Assembly: GCA_903870245.1 (NCBI GenBank)
Contig: CAIQCB010000017.1
Span: 1 to 53,887, forward strand
Direction: 5' to 3'
Source of the DNA: an uncultured Methylocystaceae bacterium
GTDB taxonomy: Bacteria > Pseudomonadota > Alphaproteobacteria > Rhizobiales > Beijerinckiaceae
Length of the DNA stretch: 53,887 nucleotides
Shown: positions 1 to 9,289 of the stretch, one piece after another
Position numbering within the stretch: position 1 is the stretch's first letter
Layout of the letters: the number at the start of each line of letters is the position of its first letter
The notes under the pieces: generated by a model
What the model saw: only the letters and a program-made list of their open reading frames with translations
Databases searched by the model: none
What the model was told of the DNA's origin: nothing
Position numbers and translations under genes: made by a program

Positions 1-147
1 AAAAGAGATAATAACAACTAATACTCGATATGGAACGGTTACTGCCTGACTTTCACCCACGCCAAATATAGATGTAGCTAAACCCGCCATTGGATAACCA
101 ATTAATATTAGCATCCGCAATATATTTTTATAATCTACTTTGTTCAT
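1..147 (-). CDS. N-terminal fragment of an unknown membrane protein (cut by window edge)
   Basis: Read on the minus strand from an ATG at 147, an open frame of 49 codons runs off the window start without a stop. The peptide begins MNKVDYKNILRMLILIG and has hydrophobic stretches at about residues 9-28 and 41-49, so it looks like the first segments of a multi-pass inner-membrane protein. It lies 52 bp downstream of the wbpE-like gene on the same strand and shares its AT-rich composition. In that setting a polysaccharide polymerase or flippase would be typical, but that is context only; no family motif is visible in so short a piece. Confidence 0.5.
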   Translation of the reverse strand, partial: MNKVDYKNILRMLILIGYPMAGLATSIFGVGESQAVTVPYRVLVVIISF

Positions 148-199
148 TTATATTAATTTACGCTTATAATACACTAGTTGCCTCAAGTTTTCTTCATTA

Positions 200-1348
200 T
201 CATTTTGAATAATTCCAATCATGCAATGCTTTTATAATTTCATTTTGTTCTTCTTGCCTCAAATAGGGGTGCATCGGTAGGCTAATCACCTCTTTTGCTA
301 GTTTTTCTGATATAGGTAAATTTTCTGTTGCGATTGGGAAGCCTTGATATGCTGTTTGTTTATGAAGAGGACGAGGATAATATATTGATGCAGGGATACT
401 TCTTGACTTTAGAAATTGTATTAGACCCTCTCGATGGCTATTTTCAACCTTTAGTGTATATTGAGCCCAAACGCTACGGTATCCTAAGGGTACATCTGGA
501 ACTTTAAACATTGAACTAAGCATATTAGTATAATTTTTTGCAATCCTCTCACGCTCGTCTATTTCATTTTCAAATATTGCAAGTTTTTCAATAAGTATAG
601 CAGCCTGAATTGTATCCAAACGGCTATTCAAACCTATACGCACATTATCATACTTATCTGTGCCTTTTCCATGAACACGCAAACTTTCAATAATTTCTGA
701 TAATTCATCATCGTTAGTAAATATAGCGCCCCCATCACCGTAGCATCCAAGGGGTTTAGCTGGAAAAAAACTTGTTGTCGTGGCATGACCGATAGTGCCA
801 ACCTTTCGACCTTTATATTCCGCCCCGAAACCCTGAGCCGAATCACAAAAAAGTATAAGCTTATTTTTTTCAACTATAGATTGGATTTCATCATAATCAG
901 CCGGCAATCCAAATAAATCTACTGGTATTACTACTTTTGGAGTTAAACCAATTTCTTTTGCTTTTTTTATTGCTCGATTTAAACTCTCGGGATCCATATT
1001 AAACGTATCATAACTACTATCGACGAAAACTGGCGTTGCGCATCTTCCAGCTACAACTTCTGCAGTAGCAGCAAATGTAAAGCTCGGAACGAATACGGCA
1101 TCACCTGGTCCAATACCCTTCGCCATTAGCAATAATGAAATAGCATCAGTGCCATTTGCACAAGTAATGCATTTTTTTACTCCGCAAAACTTAGCTAATT
1201 TAGTCTCCAACTCGACAACTTCCGGACCCAATATATAATGTCCATGTTCAATAACTTTATTAATAGCCGCGTTAATATTCGGGCGAATAAAATTTAACTG
1301 AGCATTTAGGTCTATAAGTTGTATATTTTTTTTAAAAACTTCAGTCAT
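200..1348 (-). CDS. wbpE: DegT/DnrJ/EryC1/StrS-family aminotransferase, WbpE-like
   Basis: PLP-dependent sugar-nucleotide aminotransferase, 382 aa, the usual length for the family. The PLP lysine is K198 in FFPAKPLGCYGDGGA, the cofactor aspartate is D169 in FCDSAQ, and the end of the protein carries LPMHPYL, all as in Pseudomonas WbpE. WbpE moves an amino group from glutamate to the 3-keto sugar UDP-2-acetamido-3-keto-GlcA, giving UDP-GlcNAc(3NH2)A for O-antigen. A WbpB-like dehydrogenase and a WbpA-like dehydrogenase lie upstream on the same strand, which supports this substrate over other 3- or 4-keto sugars. An AAGG-type ribosome site precedes the ATG. The gene is much AT-richer than the genome to the right. 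The exact sugar is inferred from context. Confidence 0.85.
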   Translation of the reverse strand: MTEVFKKNIQLIDLNAQLNFIRPNINAAINKVIEHGHYILGPEVVELETKLAKFCGVKKCITCANGTDAISLLLMAKGIGPGDAVFVPSFTFAATAEVVAGRCATPVFVDSSYDTFNMDPESLNRAIKKAKEIGLTPKVVIPVDLFGLPADYDEIQSIVEKNKLILFCDSAQGFGAEYKGRKVGTIGHATTTSFFPAKPLGCYGDGGAIFTNDDELSEIIESLRVHGKGTDKYDNVRIGLNSRLDTIQAAILIEKLAIFENEIDERERIAKNYTNMLSSMFKVPDVPLGYRSVWAQYTLKVENSHREGLIQFLKSRSIPASIYYPRPLHKQTAYQGFPIATENLPISEKLAKEVISLPMHPYLRQEEQNEIIKALHDWNYSK

Positions 1349-1561
1349 CTTACAGCCTTTTCACTTTTTTTATAATTTTCATATATTTCACAGCTTAATT
1401 TTTATTGTTTAAATGTAGAAACGAGTTATTTAATGATGCCGCACTATATTCCATTGGACTATACGCCATTCGTAAGCGCCCTATGCAGCTTAATTAAATT
1501 ATATATGATTCTTTTGATGTAATAATTAAGTTGAGACTTATATTTTAATATTTACCTTTAC

Positions 1562-2467
1562 TTATCTTATAGCTCTTATAAATTGCAGCCATTTATTATG
1601 TTCTACAGCAAAATTCCCGGATACGCGCGCGCAATCTTGTACATTTGTTGTTACAACTGAACCTATTGTTATATGCGCATCTTTCCCAATTGTGCAACCA
1701 TTAGTAATAGACACATTGGGTCCAATAAATGAATTGCTGCCAATATTAACTCTGCCTGAAATTTCAGCACAGGCCGCAATTATAACTTTTTCATAGATAA
1801 TGCAGTCATGAGCAACATGTACTTTACAATCAATCTTACAGTCATCACCGATTTCTGTAAAACCACCAAAGGTTGCCCGTGTAATTGTACAATTACTTAA
1901 TATTTCGACATTTTTACCTATTTTAACTCCCCCGGACTGCTTTAAAATTTTTCTAGGATTTGCAGATTTATTCACCTCAAATGCATCTGAACCTATAACT
2001 GTTCCCGATCCGATCATAACATTTGATTCAATAATTGATCGAGGTAGTATAGTCGCATTTGGATGAATTATTGAATTCTCGCCAATCTTCACATCCTCTT
2101 CAGAAACATATGCTCCCGAACCAATTTTTACACTCGGATGTATTATACTTTTAAATTTTTTCCATTGTAAATCGGGCATACATGAGATCAATTCATGCAA
2201 TTCTAACGTTGTTTTAATAGGGTTATCTGAAGAGGCTAATCCTATATTTTCAGGAACTAAATTTATCAAATCATGAGTCGTAATTACCCCGACAATCCCA
2301 GACTTACTAATTGATTCCAAGATGTGATTTTTTGAATTACAAGGAACAATACGGTTTTCTAGTGATGTTCCAATTTTTCCCACATAAGAGAAATCGCAAT
2401 CACGGTGTATTTGTAAATTTAGAATGCGGCTAAATTCACTCAATTTGATTTTATTACACGTAAACAT
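1562..2467 (-). CDS. LpxD-like left-handed beta-helix acyltransferase
   Basis: About 301 aa from ATG 2467. An N-terminal domain of roughly 100 residues resembles the LpxD uridine-binding domain. It is followed by many hexapeptide repeats (pattern I-G-x-x-x-x) that build a left-handed beta-helix. H220 in HVAHDC sits where LpxD has its catalytic histidine in AHN. It occupies the slot of WbpD, the N-acetyltransferase that acylates the 3-amino group, but WbpD proteins are only about 190 aa and lack this N-terminal domain. The likely job is N-acylation of the 3-amino sugar made by WbpE, with an unknown acyl donor. A TTG at 2497 would extend the protein by 10 residues and overlap wbpB; the ATG 11 bp after the wbpB stop is preferred, though no clear ribosome site precedes either. 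Confidence 0.7.
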   Translation of the reverse strand: MFTCNKIKLSEFSRILNLQIHRDCDFSYVGKIGTSLENRIVPCNSKNHILESISKSGIVGVITTHDLINLVPENIGLASSDNPIKTTLELHELISCMPDLQWKKFKSIIHPSVKIGSGAYVSEEDVKIGENSIIHPNATILPRSIIESNVMIGSGTVIGSDAFEVNKSANPRKILKQSGGVKIGKNVEILSNCTITRATFGGFTEIGDDCKIDCKVHVAHDCIIYEKVIIAACAEISGRVNIGSNSFIGPNVSITNGCTIGKDAHITIGSVVTTNVQDCARVSGNFAVEHNKWLQFIRAIR

Positions 2468-2477
2468 ATTACTAAAA

Positions 2478-3416
2478 CTACTTATATCCTTTGACAAATG
2501 GATGAATATCCCCTTTATTGGTTAAGATACATTCTCTGAATTGCGATACAATTTCAATACATGGACGCACATCTTTTAGCCCAAAACCATTTCCTTCCAG
2601 TATGTTTTTATAGCTCACATCATGAAGATCTGTAAATCCATCAGAAAATTCAAATTCCTCTCCATCAATTTGCAGGGATCTGAAAGTAGTCTTTTTACCT
2701 CTTACATTTTCTGGCAAATCATTTTTATCAACCGATAAAAACCATCTTATATCAGCCTTTTCAAACGACAAGTAACCCGCTGCTCTCTCAGGTTCACGTA
2801 AATGTGCGCACTGCTCTTTAGGCATCCCGAAGATATATGTCAGCATATCGAAAAAATGAACTCCGATGTTTGTCGCTAGACCCCCGGACTTTCTCACATC
2901 GCTCTTCCATGAATTATGATACCAGTTTCCTCGTGAAGTAATGTATGTCAAATCACATGAATAACGTTCGTTTGAAGCCGAAACTCGCTCTTTAAGTTTC
3001 CTCACAGCTTCGTGCAATCTTAACTGTAAAATAGTCCAAACTTTCTTTCCTGTTTCTTTTTCTACCTGTTCTAGCGAGTCAATATCTGACGGCTCAAGCA
3101 CTAAAGGTTTTTCACAGATAGCATGCGCATCAGATCTAAGAGAAAATCTTATATGCGCATCATGTAAATAGTTAGGTGAGCATGTTGACATGTAATCGAT
3201 GTGCTGCCCACTACGACGCAATAAATCACAGTGACGGTCAAAAAGCTCAAACTCGGTAAAGAATGCTGCGTTAGGAAAGTAGCTGTCAATGACCCCAACA
3301 GAGTCTTTTGTATCCATCGCAGCGATCAAATCACCACCTACAGATTTGATAGCTTTCATGTGCCTGGGCGCAATGTATCCTGCGGCTCCTATCAGTGCAA
3401 ATGCTGCCTTATTCAT
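2478..3416 (-). CDS. wbpB: Gfo/Idh/MocA oxidoreductase, WbpB/WlbA-like UDP-GlcNAcA 3-dehydrogenase
   Basis: 312 aa, normal length for WbpB. The N-terminal Rossmann motif GAAGYIAPRHMKAI (from residue 10) and the downstream DSYFPNA and FDRH segments are characteristic of WbpB/WlbA. EKP at residues 102-104 is the Gfo/Idh/MocA catalytic-lysine motif. In the known pathway WbpB oxidises C3 of UDP-GlcNAcA with tightly bound NAD, feeding the 3-keto sugar to WbpE. AGAAGGGAT precedes the ATG as a good ribosome site. It is transcribed between wbpA and the acyltransferase gene, so all pathway steps lie in one minus-strand run. The assignment rests on recognisable family sequence plus neighbours. Confidence 0.85.
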   Translation of the reverse strand: MNKAAFALIGAAGYIAPRHMKAIKSVGGDLIAAMDTKDSVGVIDSYFPNAAFFTEFELFDRHCDLLRRSGQHIDYMSTCSPNYLHDAHIRFSLRSDAHAICEKPLVLEPSDIDSLEQVEKETGKKVWTILQLRLHEAVRKLKERVSASNERYSCDLTYITSRGNWYHNSWKSDVRKSGGLATNIGVHFFDMLTYIFGMPKEQCAHLREPERAAGYLSFEKADIRWFLSVDKNDLPENVRGKKTTFRSLQIDGEEFEFSDGFTDLHDVSYKNILEGNGFGLKDVRPCIEIVSQFRECILTNKGDIHPFVKGYK

Positions 3417-3501
3417 AAATATCCCTTCTCTCTTACCTTTTATTCTTTTTAATAATTTCCAGCTTCATAAGATCATGAAAAGATCTCTGCAACATTTTAC
3501 T

Positions 3502-4797
3502 TTACAACCTGAATACTCTAAATCCATTTTTCTCCAATTCCCGCCAATTATATAAAGATTTTAAATCACCAATTATTCTATTCTCCGAACCAAAGAAATC
3601 AGAAAGCTCTAAAGGCGTTAACTTGCGATACTCATTATGTCCGACCGCCACAACGAGCGCGTCAATCGCTCCTTGATCTTTTATTTTTGTGAGATGTATT
3701 CCGTATTCTTCCTCAACTTCCTGTGGATTTGCCCAGCAGTCTTCTACGATTACGTTAATGTTCCAACTTTGGAACTCTTTTACAAGATCTGCAACTTTAC
3801 TGTTACGGATATCAGGGCAATTTTCTTTAAAGGTTATCCCTAATATTCCAATTCTACTCTTCGAGACATCCACTCCACAATTGAGCATAAGTCTGATTAT
3901 GCTTCTTGCGGCATAACGAGACATGTTATCGTTAATACGACGTCCAGCGAGTATGACTTGCGGATGATAACCGACCTCTTCAGCTTTATGCGTCAAGTAA
4001 TAGGGATCGACTCCGATACAATGCCCCCCGACCATTCCTGGACGAAATGGCAAGAAATTCCACTTACTTCCCGCCGCTTCCAGAACTTCGACCGTATCAA
4101 TATTTAATCGACTAAAGATAACCGATAGCTCATTCACCAATGCAATATTTAGGTCTCTCTGTGTGTTTTCAATTACTTTTGCCGCCTCTGCAACTTTAAT
4201 TGAGGTAGCTGGATATGTCCCCGCCTCTATAATCGTGGCATATAAGTCATCCACTAATTTTGCTGTCGGCCCCGTCGATCCGCTCGTAATTTTTTTTATC
4301 TTTGTAATTGTGTTTATTTTGTCACCCGGGTTTATCCTTTCAGGACTATAACCGCAGAAAAAATCTTCATTGAATTTCAACCCAGAATTTTTTTCTAGAA
4401 TGGGCACACAGAATTCCTCGGTGCACCCTGGATAAACTGTTGACTCATAAATGACAATTGCATCTTTTGATATTAATTTACCAACTGCCTCGCTTGCGCG
4501 AGCAAGCGGCGTTAAATCCGGCCGGTTCGCTTTATCTATTGGCGTGGGAACAGTCACAATAAAATATTTTGCTACCCTCAAATCGTCTGGATTGCTTGTG
4601 TATTTTAGAAATTTTGCCGATTTTAGCTCTTCTTCAGTTGTTTCTAATGTAATATCTTTGCCAAGCTTAAGTTCAGCAATTCGGGTTTCGTTGATATCAA
4701 ATCCTATAACTTCTCTTTTTTTTCCAAACTCTACTGCGAGCGGCAAACCTACATAACCAAGACCGATTATCGCAATTTTTTCGTTCGCTTTATCCAT
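3502..4797 (-). CDS. wbpA: UDP-N-acetyl-hexosamine 6-dehydrogenase, WbpA/TviB-like
   Basis: 431 aa member of the UDP-glucose/GDP-mannose dehydrogenase family. The NAD-binding GLGYVG is at residues 12-17, and the catalytic cysteine is C260 in GGHCIGVDPYY, followed by a GYHPQ..AGRRIND stretch typical of the WbpA/TviB branch. It oxidises C6 of UDP-GlcNAc (or UDP-GalNAc) to the uronic acid with 2 NAD+, the committing step towards diacetamido-uronic acids. It is the first gene of the AT-rich run; AAAGGG lies upstream of the ATG and a 945-bp AT-rich gap that should hold the promoter lies before it. GlcNAc versus GalNAc specificity cannot be read from sequence. Confidence 0.88.
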   Translation of the reverse strand: MDKANEKIAIIGLGYVGLPLAVEFGKKREVIGFDINETRIAELKLGKDITLETTEEELKSAKFLKYTSNPDDLRVAKYFIVTVPTPIDKANRPDLTPLARASEAVGKLISKDAIVIYESTVYPGCTEEFCVPILEKNSGLKFNEDFFCGYSPERINPGDKINTITKIKKITSGSTGPTAKLVDDLYATIIEAGTYPATSIKVAEAAKVIENTQRDLNIALVNELSVIFSRLNIDTVEVLEAAGSKWNFLPFRPGMVGGHCIGVDPYYLTHKAEEVGYHPQVILAGRRINDNMSRYAARSIIRLMLNCGVDVSKSRIGILGITFKENCPDIRNSKVADLVKEFQSWNINVIVEDCWANPQEVEEEYGIHLTKIKDQGAIDALVVAVGHNEYRKLTPLELSDFFGSENRIIGDLKSLYNWRELEKNGFRVFRL

Positions 4798-5742
4798 GCC
4801 GCTTACACCCTTTCTTAATTATACTCAGCCCATTTAGGCAAGATCATCAGCACATCTTTAGCTATATCCCACAACCCATAAATCTCTTATCTCAAGTAAG
4901 TAGTTTTTTCGTTCAAAATAAACAACAATACGTTTATCACAGCTCTTTTAAATTATCAGCACAACTTCGGAAGGCAAATTGTTCGTCAATTATTCCCTTG
5001 AAACACGCGTTGAGCTCCGAAACAAATGTTGAATTATATGCCCTTTTAGGATTTGCAAATCCCACGGTTAAGACATTTCCATGCTACCGCAGTTAGGGTG
5101 ATGCTGCGCACCACACCTTTTTACGCTTACCTATTCAATGCCAATAATTTATTTTCAGAAATTTACTCTTATATATCAATTAAATTGAAATTTTTTTTCT
5201 AAACTATGTCTATCCAACAGGTTGGTTCACATGTCCTGTTTTAACCTCATTATTTCTCCGAACATCACTAACAGTCTGACCGTCAAAATCAATAAATTTC
5301 TCGTTAACCTGCAAGAAATCACAGCCTAATCTCGAGCTTAACATTTACTGACGTCTCAACGCCATTATTTTTATGATTAGCCAGACTTTTTGTAGTTCTC
5401 GAATGTGTCAATAAATACCTCATTATGCTTATGCTTAAGATATTTTATTCATATTTCTGTCAATCCTGTCTGATCCGGAACAGCTGATGCTTTATTTTCA
5501 ATTCATTTTGTTTAGTCTTGACTTTCCTTGCATGGTCAGAAACTGCAGATAAGACATGCTTGTTTCTGAATATCAGGATTTTCGTCCGTCTTTTCTTGCA
5601 GACGCTCTAAATTCCAAGGGTTTATTGATCGAATTGAACCAGCGGTTCCTTTTGAAACCGAACTTTTCAGTCCCTTAAATAATTTGGTCTATCTTCTGGA
5701 GCGAACTGTTATCCCCTCTCTCATGCCGGTAGTTGATAATTT
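4798..5742. other. AT-rich stretch without a recognised gene
   Basis: 945 bp between wbpA and the TonB receptor gene, both on the minus strand. No open frame of convincing length or composition exists on either strand. The sequence is strongly AT-rich like the glycan genes and should contain the wbpA promoter. It includes an 8-bp inverted repeat, TCAGAAAC at 5536-5543 and GTTTCTGA at 5562-5569. I found no transposase remnant, tRNA or obvious terminator for the receptor gene. It marks the edge between the AT-rich block and the GC-rich chromosome. Confidence 0.6.
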
Positions 5743-8337
5743 TTATTCCCAGAATTTTACGAGTCGGAACGGCTCCGAAAGATCGGGTGTTTTATTATAG
5801 GCAGCGTCGAAATTGAGTGGGCCGCCAAAGGTCAGCCGCCATGATGGCGGCTCAATTGGATGGCCGACGACGCCCATCTGTCCCGTGCCGCAAACGGCAG
5901 GGCTCGTCGGGATATTGAGCGCGCCGTTACATGCACGGAATAGCGGATCGGTCGGAATCAGCGATCCATAGGCATAGGCGATCTGCTGCGACCGCGAATT
6001 GAACATGTTGAAAACATCGAGTTGCAGCTTCCAGCCTTCTTTCCAGCGATAGCCGGCCCGCGCGCTTACTGTGCCAATCGCAGGGCTTTTGAAGAAGCCA
6101 TCCTCCGTCAAGGATCGAGGCGCGATGTAACGATATTTGAAATTACTAAACCAGCCTGTTGCCTCGCCCAGCTCCAGAACGCCAGTCGCCACAACTGGCG
6201 TCGCGTTTGGAAGAAAATTACCTGGTGAATTACCCGCCCAGGCCCCCCAGCCAAAGACTTCCGGCTGGACCAGCTCCCAGTAAAGATCTGCCTGATCCTG
6301 ATTGTAGCCACGAAAGCGAACGTATGCCGCGGTAACGTCTCCCTCGAAGGCTAGCCAGGAGAGCGGCCTATAATGGTTCGTAAATTCAATGCCGACACGG
6401 TTTGCGCCACGGGCGATTTCTGTATTTCCGCTATCGCCGGCAAAGACGAGTTCCTGCTGTGTTTGTATAAAGAATAGCGTCGCAGCGCTTTCAAGTTTAT
6501 CGATGGCTTTGGTCTTTACGCCGACCTCGGCGCCTGTGGAAGGCGACAACAGACCCTGTTTGGGCACTTCAACATAACCGAATTCCTCGGTGACCTCGGA
6601 TGTATTGAATCGCTGCGTCGTCGCCCGGAAATCATTGGAATGAAAGCCGCGTCCGAAATTCAGATAAAAGTCTGTCTTGTCATCCCAAGGGTTAATGATG
6701 ACCGAGGCTTTCGGGCTGATCAACTGGGCGCTAGCTGTTCCGTTATTAAACGGGCCGGTCCATAGACGGAAGGGATTTTGACCATTGAAAATATCCGCGC
6801 CAGGAGTGTCGAAACCCGGCACCAGTGGCGCGCTCGTATAGGTTTGCAGACCATAGTTGCTGCCCCAGAAATAATCCCAGCGCGCGCCGACCACGGTCTT
6901 GAGCCATGGCGACCATTTGGTTCTGAAGTCTGTCAACAGGCTGACGTTGCCTTCGCTGACATGATCGTTTCGCAGCGTGTTATAGGGCCCACGATTGACG
7001 GTGTCCTGCAAACCGACCCGGATATCGTCGTAACGCGACTGAAAGCCGAATTTCAGTTCGCTCTCCTTGTCGAGCACTGTGAATTTGCGCGTGTGATAGG
7101 CGTTGCCGCCAACCATGGTGCGCCGGTCGAATTGTCGGAACTGATCGCCCAGCACGGGATGCACGAGATAATAGGTGAAATTGTTGAACAGATTGAGGGT
7201 CGAATGCATGGCGAAGGCTTCGACTTTTGTTCGATATGACGCCGTCTCCTCCGCCCAGCGGCTCGACAGGCTGAAGCGCGTTGTGTCGCCGCCATCGGTT
7301 GGATTTAAAGTACCCCAACGCGACATCTGGTTCGTGTCGACGGCGCGCAACGGTATTTGATCGGTCGAATTCCAGCGATTGGCGTAGGCCATGCCGGTGA
7401 TCGACACGCCATTATTCTCCTCGCCGCGCGACCAGCGTAGAATCCCATTAATCTTGCGGGCGCTGTTGGGTACAAGCCACGGACCGTTGTAGGTCGAGAT
7501 TTCTCCGCCGCCGAGAATATCGCCGCCGGCATATTCCCATGACTTCATGCCAAACTGTCGGCCATAGCCAAACGCGCCGCCAGTAGAAGCAAACACGCCC
7601 TCCGGGACCTTCTGCAGATACTGCATCCGGATGGTGCCGGCGTTGGAGAAGTCGCCATCTTCGACATCGTAGGTGCCTTTGCGCGCATCGACATAGGCCA
7701 GCATTTCCGGAATGATGAAGTTTGCGTCAGCGTAACCCTGTCCGTGGCCATGGGTGCGCATGTTCAACGGCATCGAGTCGAGATAAAGCGCCAGATCGGT
7801 GCCGTGGTCGAGATCGAAGCCGCGCAGGTAATACTGATTCGCCTTGCCTTCGCCGCTGTGCTGGGTCACGGCGAGGCCGGGCACGATTTCAAGCGCCTCG
7901 CCAGGACGGAAGGCAGGAATGTTATTGACCTGACCGCCAGTGAAGAAACGCTGGCTGGACGAGGGAAGTTCTTTTGGCGGCGCCGGATAGGCGATTCTCG
8001 GGCCCAGAGCCGTATCCTGCTGTGCAGAAGATTGGAAAGAGTTATTCGGATCGAGCGGCGGCGCCGAGACGCTGCTCGTTGAGCGCGACGCGGTTTGCGC
8101 GCCGCCGGCAGGACGCGGCGCGGGCGAGCGATTGACCTGCGCAACGACCGGCGAAGAGGGACGCGGCGCAGAAATCGGATGCGCCGCAGGCGGCGTATGT
8201 TTATGAGGAACAGCCACGATCTTGCGCTGACCCCCAACATCGATCTGAGGCAATAGGATCGCGTGGGCATGCGCCCGACCGGCGTAAACCGCCGCCAGCA
8301 TGGCGAAGATCGAAATCTCTAGGGCGCGACGGAACAT
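5743..8337 (-). CDS. TonB-dependent outer-membrane receptor
   Basis: 864 aa. A signal peptide (residues 1 to about 24, ending RAHAHA) is followed by roughly 100 residues rich in Pro, Ser, Ala and Gln. The plug domain begins near residue 130, with YYLRGFDLDHGTDLALYLD and the THGHGQGYAD segment. The rest is a beta-barrel of about 600 residues with alternating aromatic and glycine motifs. Such receptors import metal chelates or other scarce ligands using TonB energy. No ligand can be assigned: there is no sigma/anti-sigma pair, periplasmic binding protein or ABC transporter beside it. GAGGCTAGAG precedes the ATG. The gene ends ...RLVKFWE rather than with the usual terminal Phe, though W is the penultimate residue. 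Confidence 0.88.
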   Translation of the reverse strand: MFRRALEISIFAMLAAVYAGRAHAHAILLPQIDVGGQRKIVAVPHKHTPPAAHPISAPRPSSPVVAQVNRSPAPRPAGGAQTASRSTSSVSAPPLDPNNSFQSSAQQDTALGPRIAYPAPPKELPSSSQRFFTGGQVNNIPAFRPGEALEIVPGLAVTQHSGEGKANQYYLRGFDLDHGTDLALYLDSMPLNMRTHGHGQGYADANFIIPEMLAYVDARKGTYDVEDGDFSNAGTIRMQYLQKVPEGVFASTGGAFGYGRQFGMKSWEYAGGDILGGGEISTYNGPWLVPNSARKINGILRWSRGEENNGVSITGMAYANRWNSTDQIPLRAVDTNQMSRWGTLNPTDGGDTTRFSLSSRWAEETASYRTKVEAFAMHSTLNLFNNFTYYLVHPVLGDQFRQFDRRTMVGGNAYHTRKFTVLDKESELKFGFQSRYDDIRVGLQDTVNRGPYNTLRNDHVSEGNVSLLTDFRTKWSPWLKTVVGARWDYFWGSNYGLQTYTSAPLVPGFDTPGADIFNGQNPFRLWTGPFNNGTASAQLISPKASVIINPWDDKTDFYLNFGRGFHSNDFRATTQRFNTSEVTEEFGYVEVPKQGLLSPSTGAEVGVKTKAIDKLESAATLFFIQTQQELVFAGDSGNTEIARGANRVGIEFTNHYRPLSWLAFEGDVTAAYVRFRGYNQDQADLYWELVQPEVFGWGAWAGNSPGNFLPNATPVVATGVLELGEATGWFSNFKYRYIAPRSLTEDGFFKSPAIGTVSARAGYRWKEGWKLQLDVFNMFNSRSQQIAYAYGSLIPTDPLFRACNGALNIPTSPAVCGTGQMGVVGHPIEPPSWRLTFGGPLNFDAAYNKTPDLSEPFRLVKFWE

Positions 8338-8437
8338 CTCTAGCCTCGAAACGTTGTCGGTATGCGACTCTAGAGAGTTTTTCCTATTCAGCCGTCAGGC
8401 GTCAACAATTCAACAAGCTTGTTTGCGAAAAACGGAC

Positions 8438-8463
8438 TCACTGTGGCTTTCTCGCCACAGTGA
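8438..8463 (-). terminator. Rho-independent terminator after the SDR-cyclase operon
   Basis: A perfect 10-bp stem (TCACTGTGGC / GCCACAGTGA) with a 6-nt loop starts 17 bp past the cyclase stop codon. On the minus strand it is followed five bases later by a run of five T. Position and T-run fit an intrinsic terminator that separates the cyclase gene from the receptor gene. Confidence 0.75.
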
Positions 8464-8479
8464 TGGAACCGGCTTTCGA

Positions 8480-9274
8480 TCATCCGTCATCGTAAAGAAA
8501 AGCTACAACGCGAGCCGGCGCAGCGGAGGCGTCCTTCAGACGCAAGGGAAAAACCGCAATGTCGAAGCCATACGCAGGAAGGTGGTCGAGACCGCGTAAT
8601 TGCTCCATTTGCCAATAGGGCTTGCGCCGCCCAACCAGATGACCCTGCCAGAAAATCGATGAGTCGTTCTCGATCCTCGATTTTCTGATCTGATGATGGA
8701 ATGGCAAATCCCAGCCCCATTGATCGACGCCCATCACTACGACGCCCTGATCGATGAGCCATTCCGTCGCCGCAGCACTCATGCCCACGCCCAGCTTCCA
8801 GTAATCTCTCTCGCCTTGATAGCGGTCGCGCCCGGTTTGGATCAGCGCGATCACGCCCGGCTCTAACTTTGCGCCGCTGATCTTGAGGCTTTCTTCCATA
8901 TCCTCGACCAGGATCTCTGCGCCATCGGGTTTGTGGCGCATGTCGAAAACCACCCCGGGACCAAAACACAGGTCAAGCGGTATTTCGTGAACGGCCGCCG
9001 GCCGTTCGCCATCGGGAAGCAACGCCGGACCGTAATGCCAAGGCGCGTCAATGTGGGTTGTTGAGTGCACCCCCAACCGAGTGATCGTGTCGTCGGCCCA
9101 GCCTGCAAAATCTTTCGGAAACAGTCGGAATGGCAACCCCAGCATCCAAACAAGCCAACGCGCCTTCCAATGGCGGTGATGTCTGATTTTGACCCGCATG
9201 AAGAAAGGGTCATTCGGATTGTCGACGATTTCCTTCGAAAGATCGACAATGCGGGATGGTTTAACGCGGCTCAT
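8480..9274 (-). CDS. Cyclase-family metal-dependent hydrolase (kynurenine formamidase-like)
   Basis: 264 aa. THIDAPWHYGP near residues 72-84 is the HxDxPxH metal-binding signature of the cyclase/kynurenine formamidase family (Pfam PF04199). Members hydrolyse amide or ester bonds of small cyclic or formylated compounds in the cytoplasm using Zn or Mn. The gene starts 15 bp after the stop of the SDR gene, so the two are probably co-transcribed and may act on the same small molecule. No kynureninase or tryptophan 2,3-dioxygenase is nearby, so a role in tryptophan breakdown is not supported. The substrate is unknown. Confidence 0.8.
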   Translation of the reverse strand: MSRVKPSRIVDLSKEIVDNPNDPFFMRVKIRHHRHWKARWLVWMLGLPFRLFPKDFAGWADDTITRLGVHSTTHIDAPWHYGPALLPDGERPAAVHEIPLDLCFGPGVVFDMRHKPDGAEILVEDMEESLKISGAKLEPGVIALIQTGRDRYQGERDYWKLGVGMSAAATEWLIDQGVVVMGVDQWGWDLPFHHQIRKSRIENDSSIFWQGHLVGRRKPYWQMEQLRGLDHLPAYGFDIAVFPLRLKDASAAPARVVAFLYDDG

Positions 9275-9289
9275 ACTCCACCCCGACGG

